50,642 nt of DNA. Origin: Zunongwangia pacifica. GTDB lineage: Bacteria > Bacteroidota > Bacteroidia > Flavobacteriales > Flavobacteriaceae. The stretch's first letter is position 1, and each line of letters opens with the position of its first letter. Both the position numbers and the translations under genes were made by a program. Location of the stretch: the NCBI RefSeq assembly GCF_023499215.1, contig NZ_JAKHSK010000036.1:1-50642 (forward strand), given 5' to 3'. The notes beneath the pieces were generated by a model. It was given only the letters and a program-made list of their open reading frames with translations, did no database searches and was not told where the DNA came from. This document shows, piece after piece, positions 1 to 9,292 of the stretch.

Positions 1-1
1 C

Positions 2-121
2 AATTCTATTGTATCTTTGTCAAGTACAGAGTACATAAAGGGTTGGTTTTGATAATTGTATGTTTCGCAACACAAATATCTGCAACCCTTTTTTATTTTT
101 AAAAAAAGTTTAAATCATTTC
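2..121. repeat. Left copy of 120-bp terminal inverted repeat
   Basis: Bases 2-121 are the exact reverse complement of 50523-50642, and identity stops immediately outside. The inner part contains an imperfect stem (AAAGGGTTG near 38-46, CAACCCTTT near 84-92) and a TATCTTTG box at 11-18. Two copies in opposite orientation at the extreme ends suggest the edge of a mobile element or another dispersed repeat where an assembly stopped. No transposase is visible in the part present, so the family cannot be named. Confidence 0.85.
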
Positions 122-344
122 TTTAAGTATATATCACCAACGAATGGCAAAGACAGAAAAATAACGTTTTATTTTTATAGCCTGTTAGGGAGCAATTTTT
201 TAATGTTTTAAAAGTATTTACAGCTACATTCATATAAATTCCAGTAATTTTCGTGAACTAGTTTGCCCGTAAACAACCTGTAGTGTCTCCCAAGTCTCCC
301 CTAGCCTAACGGCTGCTATTAAAATACTCAGTAAAACTAAACCA

Positions 345-395
345 CTCTGCACTAAAAGTGCAGAGGTTCATTAATACTGGGGACTAAAAGTCCCC
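345..395. repeat. Two hairpins at the 3' side of the IS200 transposase
   Basis: CTCTGCACT-AAA-AGTGCAGAG (345-365) and GGGGACT-AAA-AGTCCCC (379-395) are perfect stems with AAA loops. The first shares its core with the hairpin upstream of the transposase and is the likely right-end recognition hairpin. The second lies four bases past the stop codon and may act as a terminator or block read-through. Confidence 0.65.
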
Positions 396-399
396 TTTA

Positions 400-831
400 C
401 TATTCCAATATAAAATTGGAATTATCACTCGAATCACGCCGGTGATGTTCCAAGTATTCATTGACCATTTTATCGGTAATATTACCAGTACCCCAGACTC
501 CATAACCACTTGCCCAAAAATGTTGTCCCCAATAACGCTCCTTCAATTTTGGAAATTCTTGTTGAAGTTTCCTTGATGTACGACCTTTAAGTTTTTTCAA
601 TATGCTACTTACATTCAATTTTGGAGCATATTCGATATGCATATGAACGTGATCCGAACTAACTACTCCTTTTAGTATTTCTATACCTTCAACTTCACAT
701 ATTTGGATTAAAAGTTCACGACAACGAGTTTGAACATCTCCTCGGAGTACCTTGTAACGATATTTTGTAACCCAAACAATATGACCCGTTAAATAACTAA
801 CCGTATGAGAGCCTTTTCTTTGATAACTCAT
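400..831 (-). CDS. tnpA: IS200-family Y1 (HUH) transposase TnpA
   Basis: The product is a 143-aa single-strand transposase. It shows the IS200 N-terminus (MSYQRKGSHTVSYLTGH, then a VTKYRYKVLRG block), the HUH metal site in SSDHVHMHIE, the RYWGQHFWASGYGVW block, and a C-terminal helix TDKMVNEYLEHH holding the candidate catalytic Tyr. Length and motif order match full-length TnpA, so the protein looks intact. An ATG nine codons upstream (858) is in frame, but family alignment favours MSYQ at 831. The expected mechanism is cut-and-paste of single-stranded DNA using the flanking hairpins. No accessory gene is linked. Confidence 0.95.
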   Translation of the reverse strand: MSYQRKGSHTVSYLTGHIVWVTKYRYKVLRGDVQTRCRELLIQICEVEGIEILKGVVSSDHVHMHIEYAPKLNVSSILKKLKGRTSRKLQQEFPKLKERYWGQHFWASGYGVWGTGNITDKMVNEYLEHHRRDSSDNSNFILE

Positions 832-978
832 AATACGAAAATATAGATTTTTTCGCACTACTAAAGTGCTGCAATAAAATTTAAGGGTTTAAATCCCATT
901 GTTGAGACCAATAAAAACATAAAACCCTGAAAATCATACGATTTGCAGGGTTTTGGTGTCAATTATATACTTGAAAAG

Positions 979-1052
979 TGATCGCGACAGGATTCGAACC
1001 TGTGACCGTCTGCTTAGAAGGCAGATGCTCTATCCAGCTGAGCTACGCGACC
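979..1052 (-). tRNA. tRNA-Arg (anticodon UCU)
   Basis: A 74-nt cloverleaf reads on the minus strand: acceptor GGTCGCG pairs with CGCGATC, the D-arm GCTC/GAGC is present, and the anticodon stem TCTGC/GCAGA holds loop CTTCTAA (anticodon TCT, Arg for AGA codons). The T-arm is ACAGG/CCTGT with loop TTCGAAT, and the discriminator base is A. CCA is not encoded. The gene lies between the IS200 element and manA; no integrase or attachment-site duplication is visible next to it. Confidence 0.97.
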
Positions 1053-1270
1053 ATTTTTGCGGTTGCAAATATAATCTCTTTTTATTTTAAAACAAGGCTT
1101 TTTTTAAGAAAAATGAGTTTTTATTTCATTTCATTTTTTTAAATATTGATAAGCAACAGTTTAGTACTTTAAAAAGTTTAATGTTTCTAAAAGGCATTGG
1201 GTATACGATTACCATTGTCTTAAAGTTTTTACTTATTTTTATGCACGATTTAATCCTAACACAAATAAGA

Positions 1271-2245
1271 ATGCTTAATTATCCAATCAAATTTATACCT
1301 ATCCTAAAAGAAAAAATTTGGGGAGGTGAGAAATTAGCGACCATATTAAACAAAGAATCCAATTCCAAAAACTTAGGCGAAAGCTGGGAAATTTCTGGGG
1401 TTAAAGGAGATATCTCTGTGGTAGAAAATGGAGCTCTTAAAGGCAAAACCTTAAATGAACTTTTAGAAGAATATAAAGGAAAATTTTTAGGCGAGAAGAT
1501 CTATGCAGATTTTGGAGCAGAATTTCCCTTGCTTATAAAATATATCGATGCCAAAACCGCACTTTCTGTACAATTGCATCCACATGACGATCTTGCTAAA
1601 GAACGTCATAACAGTTTTGGGAAAACTGAAATGTGGTTTATCATGCAAGCCGATAAAAATGCCGATATCAATGTTGGTTTTAAAGAAACCATTACCAAAG
1701 AAGATTATATTAAACATCTTGAAGAAGGTAAAATTACCGAAGTTCTTAATTTCGAACCTGTTAAAAAAGGTGATAGCTTTTTTATTAATACCGGTAAAGT
1801 GCATGCCATTGGAGCAGGTGTATTATTAGCCGAAATTCAACAAACTTCAGATATTACCTATAGAATTTACGATTGGGACCGTGTAGATGACCAGGGAAAT
1901 TCCAGAGAGTTACATACCGCTTTAGCGATAGATGCTATCGACTTTGAAAAGAAAGATGATTTTAAAATGGAGTATGATAAAACTCCTAACCAATCTTCAA
2001 ATATTGCAGATTGTGAATATTTCACTACCAATTATTTACCGGTAAAAGGTAGCATCACCAAAGACTATTCCGCTGTAGATAGTTTTATTATTTATATGGC
2101 CGTTAGTGGGAAAGCGACGATAAGTGTGAATGGCAATGCTGAAGAAATCGAACAGGGACAGACTTTATTAATTCCTGCGGAAAATAAAGAAGTACAGATA
2201 AGCTCAGATGATTGCGAATTATTAGAAGTTTCTGTAAGTAGATAA
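1271..2245 (+). CDS. manA: Mannose-6-phosphate isomerase, type I (class I PMI)
   Basis: A 324-aa cytosolic zinc enzyme interconverting fructose-6-phosphate and mannose-6-phosphate, feeding GDP-mannose synthesis or mannose catabolism. Zinc ligands are visible as Q101 and H103 in SVQLHPHD, E120 in FGKTEMWF and H178 in NTGKVHAIGAG; the TYRIYDWDR segment carries the active-site Arg. The ATG at 1271 (MLNYPIKFIPILKEKIWGG) is chosen because family proteins begin there. The frame stays open 30 codons upstream to 1181, but that part is hydrophobic and unrelated. The gene stands alone and ends at a strong terminator (2261-2288). Confidence 0.93.
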   Translation: MLNYPIKFIPILKEKIWGGEKLATILNKESNSKNLGESWEISGVKGDISVVENGALKGKTLNELLEEYKGKFLGEKIYADFGAEFPLLIKYIDAKTALSVQLHPHDDLAKERHNSFGKTEMWFIMQADKNADINVGFKETITKEDYIKHLEEGKITEVLNFEPVKKGDSFFINTGKVHAIGAGVLLAEIQQTSDITYRIYDWDRVDDQGNSRELHTALAIDAIDFEKKDDFKMEYDKTPNQSSNIADCEYFTTNYLPVKGSITKDYSAVDSFIIYMAVSGKATISVNGNAEEIEQGQTLLIPAENKEVQISSDDCELLEVSVSR

Positions 2246-2260
2246 GACAATATATTGACT

Positions 2261-2288
2261 AAAAAAGCCGGTTAAGCCGGCTTTTTTT
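2261..2288. terminator. Bidirectional intrinsic terminator after manA
   Basis: AAAAAAGCCGG (2261-2271) pairs with CCGGCTTTTTT (2277-2287) around a short TTAAG loop. The T tract on the plus side and A tract on the minus side make it usable from both directions between convergent manA and the GH2 gene. Confidence 0.9.
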
Positions 2289-2364
2289 ATTGAAAATCAG
2301 GATGAATTTAGTACTCGATATATTGGACATTCAAAATAGCTAAAAATGCTTCCCAATTTTAGTA

Positions 2365-5217
2365 TTATGGTGTATTCTTTACATAAGACTTCCACCCTTC
2401 TCTTTCCTTTTTCTCGAATAGTTCTGAAATAATTTCCCATTTCACTTTTGCCTCAGGATTAAAGTCTTCAGAATTCATATAATTTAAAATACTTAATTTA
2501 AGTTGGCGGGCTACAATTCGTTCATTCATATCATTTTCTAAGTCTATACTGCACACCATTAATTTACCTTTAGCCACTTTTGCTTCAAAAAGCATGGATA
2601 AACGTCGATTTAAAAACCAGGTATCGATGGGCTGAATTATTGGAGTAAAAGAAGGATCAAAATTTTCCAAATTCATTACTTGTTGCTTATTGGCGATTTC
2701 CCACCATTGTAAATCGCTATAATAATCTGTCGGGAAATCTTTAAATACAGGATGAGTGTCCCTAATATAAATACCGGTAGTATGTGGTGGGCGCATCCTA
2801 AACCATGAGGTATTCCAAAAGGCCGGAACAAGGTATTGTACAACATCTTTTCCGTTTTCAACATGACCGGAAGCCAATAGCAAAACAGACTGCCCATCAT
2901 TTAACGCTTTACGTACCTTATCATTAACTTCAGTCGCAATTATAATATCTGATTCTTCAGTTGCTATTTGTTTGTCTGGATACACCCAAATATTCCATTG
3001 ATTTTTAAACTTTCCAACACTTACCTCTATCGTCAGCTTTTGAGCTTTTTTTACAAAATCTAACGTGGTTTCTATTGTACCTATTGAATTATTTGTCCCT
3101 ATTGGGATGCTTTTCCTCTTAAATGTCCCCTGCTTTAAAATATTTTCTTCTGAACGTATCTTCCAGTTTAGTTCTCCATTTAAAACATTACCACTAAAAT
3201 TGGCAACTTCTACAGGAATACTAACATGCGCTGTATCTATAAAGGTGAATTTCTCTAAACGTATTAATGGGACTACAGAAGCATTAAAAGCGCTAAACTC
3301 ATCTGCAGAAATATAAGGTTTTTCATCCCAAAAGGCATCTAATACGCCTACCAGTGCCGTGCCCTGTCCCGGGAAATCCGTTAGGCCTAATAATTGAAAA
3401 CCTGCTAAATTTGGTGTTCTTAAAGTAGCTTCTATTTCCTGCTTATAACAGGAGGCCTGTAATTTCCCGGAAGCCATTAAAAATTGATTGGCTAATGATT
3501 CCATATGATGATCGGCGAGATCTTCCTGAAATAGCTCGAAATTTCTTGCTTTTAAAGAACCTGTATATTTTTCAATTTCATCAAAATTAGGAAATACACA
3601 CCACTGGCCCATTTCAAAAGTAACATAAGGTTTCTCCTGACCCTCAGTTTTATCTCGATAGTCAAAAGTTGAATTGGGTTGTTTATCTTTCCATTCCAAT
3701 CCTCGTGGCGGGGAACGTACGATAAAATCACTATTTTGGATAATTGCCCAGCTACGTCCCGTAGATGCCCCGGTAAATAAACGCTGCGAATCATATTCTC
3801 TAAAATGTTCAACCCAGTTTTCTAAATAAGGTACATAGTTGCCAGAAGGCTCATTCCCGTAAGACATCATTACAAAAGAAGGATGATTTCCGTAGGTATC
3901 AATAATACGCTTCGTTTCCTTCATCAAATAGTCATCTATAGGTGTGCCATCACCCAGGCTTGTTGAATACTTCGCCCAGCTTGGTCCTTCTATCTGCAAA
4001 TAAAAACCCACTTTATCTGCTGCTATAAAGGCTGCTTCTGGCGGGCAATACGAGTGAAAACGTATATGGTTTAGCCCGAAGGATTTTGCTATGCGATAAA
4101 TTTCACTCCATTCCTCTTCAGAGGTTGGTGGATAGCCCGTTAACGGAAAAACCGCACATTCTGTTGTTCCTCTTAAAAATACGGTGGTTCCATTAATTTG
4201 AAATCGGTTTTTATCTACAGTAAATGCTCGCATTCCAAAAACCGCTGTCTTCTTATCTAAGATGCTATCGTTGTTTTCTAGCGAAACTGATAGCTCATAA
4301 AAATTTGGCTGAAATTCACTCCATTTCTTATAATTATCGCCCATAGCAATACTGTACTTCGCTTCATCGCCGCCCGTCCAGTTTTTATTGATTTCCTCCA
4401 ATTTATGCTCATGGTTTGCCCCATTGATATTAAAAGCAATAGTAGCATGAGCAAGTGGTTCATTCAATTTTATATGAACGTCAACTAAATTATCTTTAAG
4501 ATTAGGTACGATCTTAAGCTTTTTAATAAAGATTTTTGCTACTGGCATCAGTGTAATCGCCCCAACCATTCCATTCCAATTTCCCTGGGTATGATCTGTA
4601 ATACTATGGGAATTTATACCGGGATCTATCGTCCTAATCGCATTATCCACCTTTATCGTTAACCAATGTTTAGCTTTTGAAATAGCTTTAGCAGGAATTA
4701 TAAATTGATGTGGAACAGATAAACTATTGTCAGACCCTATTTTTAATGAATCCAACCAAACAGTAGTTTGCCAATGTGGACGTTCCAGATAGAGTTTCAG
4801 GTCCTTTTCAACCCAATCCTTAGGGATTTCAATTTCCTTTTGATACCATACAGTTCCTACATAATGTTTATCGGGTGTTAACCAAAATGGAAATTTAATA
4901 TTCCCCTTTTCCCGGTACTTTCTCATTGCCGGATTAAAATACCAGGAACTATCGTAAATGCTGCCTGTCCATTTAGTATTTACATCAGGTTCCTCACCAA
5001 TACCATAATCACGTAGCGCTCCTGGTAATTTTATACTATCAGAGAACTTTTTAGTATACCATGCCTCATCCTCGCCGATAGCTGAAGTATCTAATTTATA
5101 ATTCCAATTACCCGAAAGATCCTGATATGAATTGTTGCTTAAATTGATATAAGAGCATCCATATAAAAAGAGTAAAGCAAAAGTACCTACCACCAATTTA
5201 TTCATACAATATATCAT
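2365..5217 (-). CDS. Secreted glycoside hydrolase family 2 lipoprotein
   Basis: A 950-aa enzyme with a lipoprotein signal (MNKLVVGTFALLFLYGC, lipobox LYGC), so probably membrane-anchored in the periplasm or at the surface. Domain order is the GH2 one: jelly-roll sugar-binding domain (~45-215), immunoglobulin-like domain (~220-330), then a TIM barrel from ~335. The likely acid/base is E456 in SYGNEPSGN and the nucleophile E535 in YVTFEMGQW. The long C-terminus (~640-950) holds further beta domains. The best guess is a beta-galactosidase or beta-glucuronidase-like exo-enzyme; substrate cannot be read from sequence. No SusC/SusD pair is adjacent, so it is not in an obvious polysaccharide-utilisation locus. 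An alternative start (Met5, 5205) is equally plausible. Confidence 0.88.
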   Translation of the reverse strand: MIYCMNKLVVGTFALLFLYGCSYINLSNNSYQDLSGNWNYKLDTSAIGEDEAWYTKKFSDSIKLPGALRDYGIGEEPDVNTKWTGSIYDSSWYFNPAMRKYREKGNIKFPFWLTPDKHYVGTVWYQKEIEIPKDWVEKDLKLYLERPHWQTTVWLDSLKIGSDNSLSVPHQFIIPAKAISKAKHWLTIKVDNAIRTIDPGINSHSITDHTQGNWNGMVGAITLMPVAKIFIKKLKIVPNLKDNLVDVHIKLNEPLAHATIAFNINGANHEHKLEEINKNWTGGDEAKYSIAMGDNYKKWSEFQPNFYELSVSLENNDSILDKKTAVFGMRAFTVDKNRFQINGTTVFLRGTTECAVFPLTGYPPTSEEEWSEIYRIAKSFGLNHIRFHSYCPPEAAFIAADKVGFYLQIEGPSWAKYSTSLGDGTPIDDYLMKETKRIIDTYGNHPSFVMMSYGNEPSGNYVPYLENWVEHFREYDSQRLFTGASTGRSWAIIQNSDFIVRSPPRGLEWKDKQPNSTFDYRDKTEGQEKPYVTFEMGQWCVFPNFDEIEKYTGSLKARNFELFQEDLADHHMESLANQFLMASGKLQASCYKQEIEATLRTPNLAGFQLLGLTDFPGQGTALVGVLDAFWDEKPYISADEFSAFNASVVPLIRLEKFTFIDTAHVSIPVEVANFSGNVLNGELNWKIRSEENILKQGTFKRKSIPIGTNNSIGTIETTLDFVKKAQKLTIEVSVGKFKNQWNIWVYPDKQIATEESDIIIATEVNDKVRKALNDGQSVLLLASGHVENGKDVVQYLVPAFWNTSWFRMRPPHTTGIYIRDTHPVFKDFPTDYYSDLQWWEIANKQQVMNLENFDPSFTPIIQPIDTWFLNRRLSMLFEAKVAKGKLMVCSIDLENDMNERIVARQLKLSILNYMNSEDFNPEAKVKWEIISELFEKKEREGWKSYVKNTP

Positions 5218-5429
5218 ACTTTTAGTTTTGAAGCCACCTATTGATCATTAAAATTCATTTTTTTATCAATACGCTATAATTCTTAATACAACTTCAAGTT
5301 TACTGATAAAGAAATTTAAATGCATCCTGTACTATAAGGTGAAATTAACACTCTATGCGTTATGTTTTCCCTGGTACAATAAGCTTATTGCTACGCTCTA
5401 GAAATTAGAACTTACTTCTGAATTTTGTT

Positions 5430-6411
5430 TTACAAGCCCTCTAAATACGCTTTTATATACCCCAATGTTTCAGAGGTCTTGCAATTGATGAGTCCGTTAT
5501 GGCCGGTGCCTTCCATGTGAATATGGCTTTGGTAGGGATATTGGCCCACCCGGTATTTTTCCTGAAACGTATAACCCAGATCACTCTCCTCACTGCTTAT
5601 AAACAACACCTGTTCAGTAAAACGGTCTAAATGTGTGGTAAAGTCATAATTACCGTCATTCACCTCATCGATTGCTATAGCAAGGGCTGCGGCTGCCCCA
5701 CCCCTAAAGTTTTTAGATGGGCAGCGCTCTCCCCGGTTTTCACGATCCAGAGTTACCCGGGCAATTCCATAATAATAATCGGCCTTCTCGTGATCATCCA
5801 GCCCTATCAATTGCTTTATCCATAAAGCCTGGTTGATGTCTTTTCCCAGTAAATTAACGGCATTGGCCTCTGGCAAATGTGTATTGATCGTTGCTGAGAA
5901 GCCCCCCGGCTTCAGCAAGACCGCTCCCTTAACCCGCTCCGTATGGGAGTTGATGTATTGCGTTGCGACCACACCGCCGTGTGAATGACCAATAAAAATC
6001 ACCTGTTCGTCCGGCGCAAAATGATCCACCAATTCCTCCAGGTCCTTAAGGGAGTTTGCCATGGTCAATTCGTCTTTAGGATGTCGTTGTGAAAGGCCAC
6101 AGCCCCGGTAATCATGATAGATCACCTGATAATCCTGTAACAGGCTCCAGCCCTTATTACTTTGATTGAAATCAAGTAAATAACGGAAATCGTCACCGGG
6201 CCCGCCTTCCAAAACAAAGATTTTAGTCCCTGCAGGGTTGCCATAACTCGCATAATACAGGCGGGTACCTGATAGGCTGATGCTGGTGAGTGAAGGATCT
6301 TCTACTACCGTCGCTGGAACCAGATTTCCCGGTTCACCGGGATCCTGGGTTTCGCAGCTGTAGCATAAAATTATTGAAGAAGAGGAGTATACATAGGTTT
6401 TGTGTTCTCAT
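5430..6411 (-). pseudogene. Alpha/beta hydrolase lipoprotein (proline iminopeptidase-like), frameshifted in the signal peptide
   Basis: The mature part is intact. A GGPG oxyanion segment (EGGPGDDFRYL), DYRGCGLSQRHP, the nucleophile elbow GHSHGGVV and a C-terminal catalytic His in EGTGHNGL resemble the S33 prolyl aminopeptidase-like group. The reading frame is open upstream to a lipobox-like ILCYSCETQD but contains no ATG. An ATG at 6411 begins a hydrophobic signal (MRTQNLCILLFFNNF) in another frame, so a one-base shift near 6365-6385 separates start and body. The 6411 ATG overlaps the stop of the gene before it (ATGA), supporting it as the true start. Unless rescued by a TTG start near 6212, the gene is broken or contains a sequencing error. 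GC is higher than in the flanks. Confidence 0.7.
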
Positions 6412-7086
6412 AGTAGTCTATAGTTTAAATAAAGGTTGAAATAAAGGCCCGGTACAAGCCTGTCATACCTGCCGTTGGTTTGATATCCGCCTTGTAAAGC
6501 AGCTTCAAGGGATTTTGCCCGATTGATGTACCTGCTTACAGAGGCTCCCATACGAAAGGTTCTTACCGTATTGCGGTACCAGCCATCCTGAGCATACTCA
6601 TAGAGGTACTCTTTCCAGTAATCAGAATGTTCAATGTGGGTCAGGAAAAAGGGATTAACCGAAAAATCAAGGCCAAAACCGCCTCTTTTCGTAAGAAACC
6701 GGGGGGCTAAGATCCAGCCGATAGCCCAGGGCGTTATACTTTCCGGCGGGATTAGCGCTTTGAGCGTAGATTAAGGCCAGCTTAGCCTGAACCGTCCAAC
6801 GCTCGTGCAGCGGCAGCCAGTGCATAACGCCCAGCCTTGAACTGAAATTTCCGCTGCCCAAAAGGGCACTGCTCTGTGTAAACCGGGTAAACACCGCAGA
6901 CCGATACCTGGATTGATAATAGGCATAGCCCAAGTGCAGGGCGATGAGGCTGTGATCAAAGCCCCCTCCTGCCTCAATGATGTGATGCTGATAGTCCCGG
7001 GGTTGCAGGGTCTGCCCCCCAAGGCTCGATGCAAAACCTATTAAGCCAATAAGCATGCACCCATAGTTTTTAAAATTCCAGTTCAT
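6408..7086 (-). pseudogene. Outer-membrane beta-barrel-like protein, frameshifted at a C6 run
   Basis: The start at 7086 gives a signal peptide (MNWNFKNYGCMLIGLIGFASSLGGQ), then alternating amphipathic strands rich in Tyr, Arg and Gly, typical of a small outer-membrane barrel. The first frame stops near 6667. The barrel continues in another frame (PRFLTKRGGFGLDFSVNPF onward) to a terminal aromatic-rich strand and a TGA at 6408. The switch falls at a run of six C residues near 6700, so a one-base indel is likely. The combined product would be about 225 aa. It ends by ATGA overlap with the downstream hydrolase gene. The function is unknown. Confidence 0.65.
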
Positions 7087-7164
7087 ACGTGTCGCATTTT
7101 GATTGAGCGGCAAATGAATGGAAATCAACCCATATGGATGTTCTGATTTCTAAATCAGAACACT

Positions 7165-8158
7165 TTAAAGGTCCTTTCTGTATTCTGAAGGGGTCTTTTG
7201 GGTTTGTTTTTTAAAAGCCGTATTAAAAGCGGAGCGCGATTGAAATCCGGTTTGATAGTAGATCTCTTTGATCTGGAGTGCGCTGTTTTCTAAAAGTAGT
7301 TTGGCTTCGTCAATTCGGTAGTGGTTAATCAGCTCCGGAAGGTTCATTTTAAAATACCGGTTGACTTCTTTAGACAGTTGTTGCACGTCCATACTCAATT
7401 TTTCGGCCAGCATTTCCCGGTTTATTTCAGGATTGGAAAATAATTTTTCCTCCCGGAATAATTGGGTAAGCTCCAGCATTTGCGTATTGCCGCGTTCATC
7501 TTCGGGCTCGTTAGACTTAATCTGATTGGACACCCCCACCCGCACCTGCATAAACAAACCGGGTTGGGACATGGTAAAATAAATCAACCCGCAAAACAGG
7601 ATAATGGCCAGGATAAAGGCGATCAGTTCGGTCCAGTCGGCCATCAGTTCATGATTGAATTGCGAAAAAGCGTTAGCAGCAATCGCAAAAAACCAGACCA
7701 TTCCAAACGAATAGGTGATAAACAAGATCCATATTTTTTTTACAGGCTTTTCATGTTGTCTGGACTTGAGCAATCGGGTAATCCATAGTGCATAAATCAA
7801 ATAATGGATACTGAAAGCAGCAAAGAACAGGGTGTGGGAAAACCCAAAACAGATGTAATAGCCAAGGAATATCCCAAATACGAGCAGATGCCTCCAGGAC
7901 TTTTTAACCTCAACCTGAAACAGTCCGCAAAAGTGAAAATACAGAAGCGGGGCGTACAAAAAGACGAGGGTACCAAAGAACAAATGAATGCGTTCTGACC
8001 CAAACAACGGGGTATCTATAGTAAGATCGGTTATACTGTGTATCGCGGTAAGCAGCAGAAATAAGCAGAGCGGAAGGTTTTGTTGCTTTCTTCCTGAAGA
8101 GTACAGCGATCACGACAGTGATAAAGATCAATATACTCTGTACAATTACCGAAGCCAA
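7165..8158 (-). pseudogene. Membrane-bound AraC-family regulator, frameshifted in the N-terminal membrane domain
   Basis: The C-terminal ~100 residues form an AraC/XylS DNA-binding domain (LSKEVNRYFKMNLPELIN, then GFQSRSAFNTAFKKQTQKTP). The N-terminal part has several membrane helices, an arrangement common in Bacteroidota AraC proteins. The long frame begins only at a TTG near 8007, inside the membrane domain. The missing first helix (ASVIVQSILIFITVVIAVLF) is present upstream in another frame starting at a TTG near 8158, with the switch between about 8060 and 8100. A TAG stop lies just before the TTG in that frame. It probably controlled the two genes downstream on the same strand (78-bp gap). 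Confidence 0.7.
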
Positions 8159-8377
8159 GCTCTATATATTTCTTATAAAGGGCAGCATCATATTTTAGAA
8201 AGAATAATTAGTGCTATTTCTTTCTAAAGGTTTGCCGCGTATTTTAAACCAAAGTATTATTTTCGATTTTAAAACGCAGATAATTTAAAAATGTTTTAGG
8301 TATTGTAATTTTAAACAAAATTTCATTAAGTAAACTACCTCGGGGCGAGACCACGAGGCATTCGATAGATACAAAAT

Positions 8378-9178
8378 TTAATCCTTATAAACACTAATAT
8401 TAAAATTACTGAATAATGTCGCCGCTTTGTGTTGCTGGCGAAGAGGACTACTAATAAAGAAATGCTTGGCTTTCTCTCCATTAAATAATTTAGTATCCGC
8501 TATTTTCTCATCATCTAAAAATACCTTTACATTATCCTTATGAACCTCAATGGCAACATGCATTACCTGATTTGCATAAGTTTCTAAATCGAAATCTGAG
8601 GCCTGATAAATATCTGCTGAACGACTACTCACTACAATATCATTATTATTCATATACTGTAATTCGGCATACCAAATATTATCTGAAGAAATCCATCTTG
8701 TAAGACTATTATCTTTAGTAAAACCAAAATAAAGTGAAGAAAGATCATCAACTTTATCGGCTGCCACCAAAAGATCGAACTCTATGGTAAAATCATCTGG
8801 ATAATAAATAGAATGGTTTAATTTATACGTAGTACGCTCAGACATTTTTAACCAGTTCCCTCCTATTTGGCTTACGGGTACTACAGATCCAGATCCTGTT
8901 GTTTTCCAATCTCCAGGCATTGATCCTAACTGACGTCTCGAAAAATTAGAGGCATAAACAATAGAATCTCCAGGATAAAAACTGATGGTATTTTCTAACT
9001 GAATCCTGCCCGATCTCGACTTCTTTGTTGTATCTTTCTTCCCAGGATTTAGCCCCTCATCTATAACCTCGTTTGCTTTATCTTCAATTTTATTCTTTAT
9101 CTTATCAAATATTTGTGCCTGAAGCACATTAGAAATCACAAAAAAAGTAATTAGGAAAAAATAAGCTTTCGTTTTCAT
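8378..9178 (-). CDS. Secreted LamG/concanavalin-like domain protein of unknown function
   Basis: A 266-aa protein starting at MKTKAYFFLITFFVISNV (9178), with a cleavable signal ending near LQAQ, a charged helix (FDKIKNKIEDKANEVIDEG), and a beta-sandwich from ~90 to the end that reads like a LamG/concanavalin A-type lectin fold (FTIEFDLLVAADKVDDLSS; VHVAIEVHK-type strand before VKVFLDDEKI). Related Bacteroidota proteins often carry an OmpA domain after this sandwich; here it is absent. The gene lies 114 bp downstream of the LytTR regulator on the same strand and could be its target. Upstream in-frame codons to 9226 do not add a better signal. Confidence 0.7.
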   Translation of the reverse strand: MKTKAYFFLITFFVISNVLQAQIFDKIKNKIEDKANEVIDEGLNPGKKDTTKKSRSGRIQLENTISFYPGDSIVYASNFSRRQLGSMPGDWKTTGSGSVVPVSQIGGNWLKMSERTTYKLNHSIYYPDDFTIEFDLLVAADKVDDLSSLYFGFTKDNSLTRWISSDNIWYAELQYMNNNDIVVSSRSADIYQASDFDLETYANQVMHVAIEVHKDNVKVFLDDEKIADTKLFNGEKAKHFFISSPLRQQHKAATLFSNFNISVYKD

Positions 9179-9292
9179 GAGATATTGGTTCAATATTTTA
9201 TGCCAAATATACTCCTGAAAAACCACCTGATATTTGCTATTTAAAGAGGATTAGAATATACCTGTTCTCATTGAGAATTTAACCATTCTTGT

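Larger units (their letters stand above)
340..900 (-). mobile_element. IS200/IS605-type insertion sequence (approximate limits)
   Basis: The element is recognised from its single Y1 transposase gene (400-831) flanked by short hairpins, as in the IS200 group, which has no terminal inverted repeats. A 9-bp stem lies downstream of the gene (345-365). A related small hairpin lies upstream (855-869, GCACT/AGTGC around ACTAA). Both hairpins share the GCACT...AGTGC core, as expected for left- and right-end hairpins bound by the same TnpA. Exact ends cannot be fixed without an empty-site comparison. No TnpB or omega-RNA partner is seen. Confidence 0.75.

Noticed and set aside
340-1060. tRNA-Arg as an integration site for a genomic island
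   Set aside because: No integrase gene and no duplicated tRNA 3' end in the window; the neighbouring element is a simple IS200.
1487-1829. Extra reading frames inside manA on both strands
   Set aside because: They overlap a well-supported enzyme gene and show no domain; they are shadows. The same applies to other frames inside GH2, kinase, PLP and RHS genes.
2365-5217. Polysaccharide utilisation locus
   Set aside because: Only one GH2 gene; no SusC/SusD pair, regulator or further CAZymes adjoin it.
8340-8377. Terminator or repeat (CCTCG...CGAGG) after the LamG-like gene
   Set aside because: Only a 5-bp stem with a long loop and no T tract; too weak to list.
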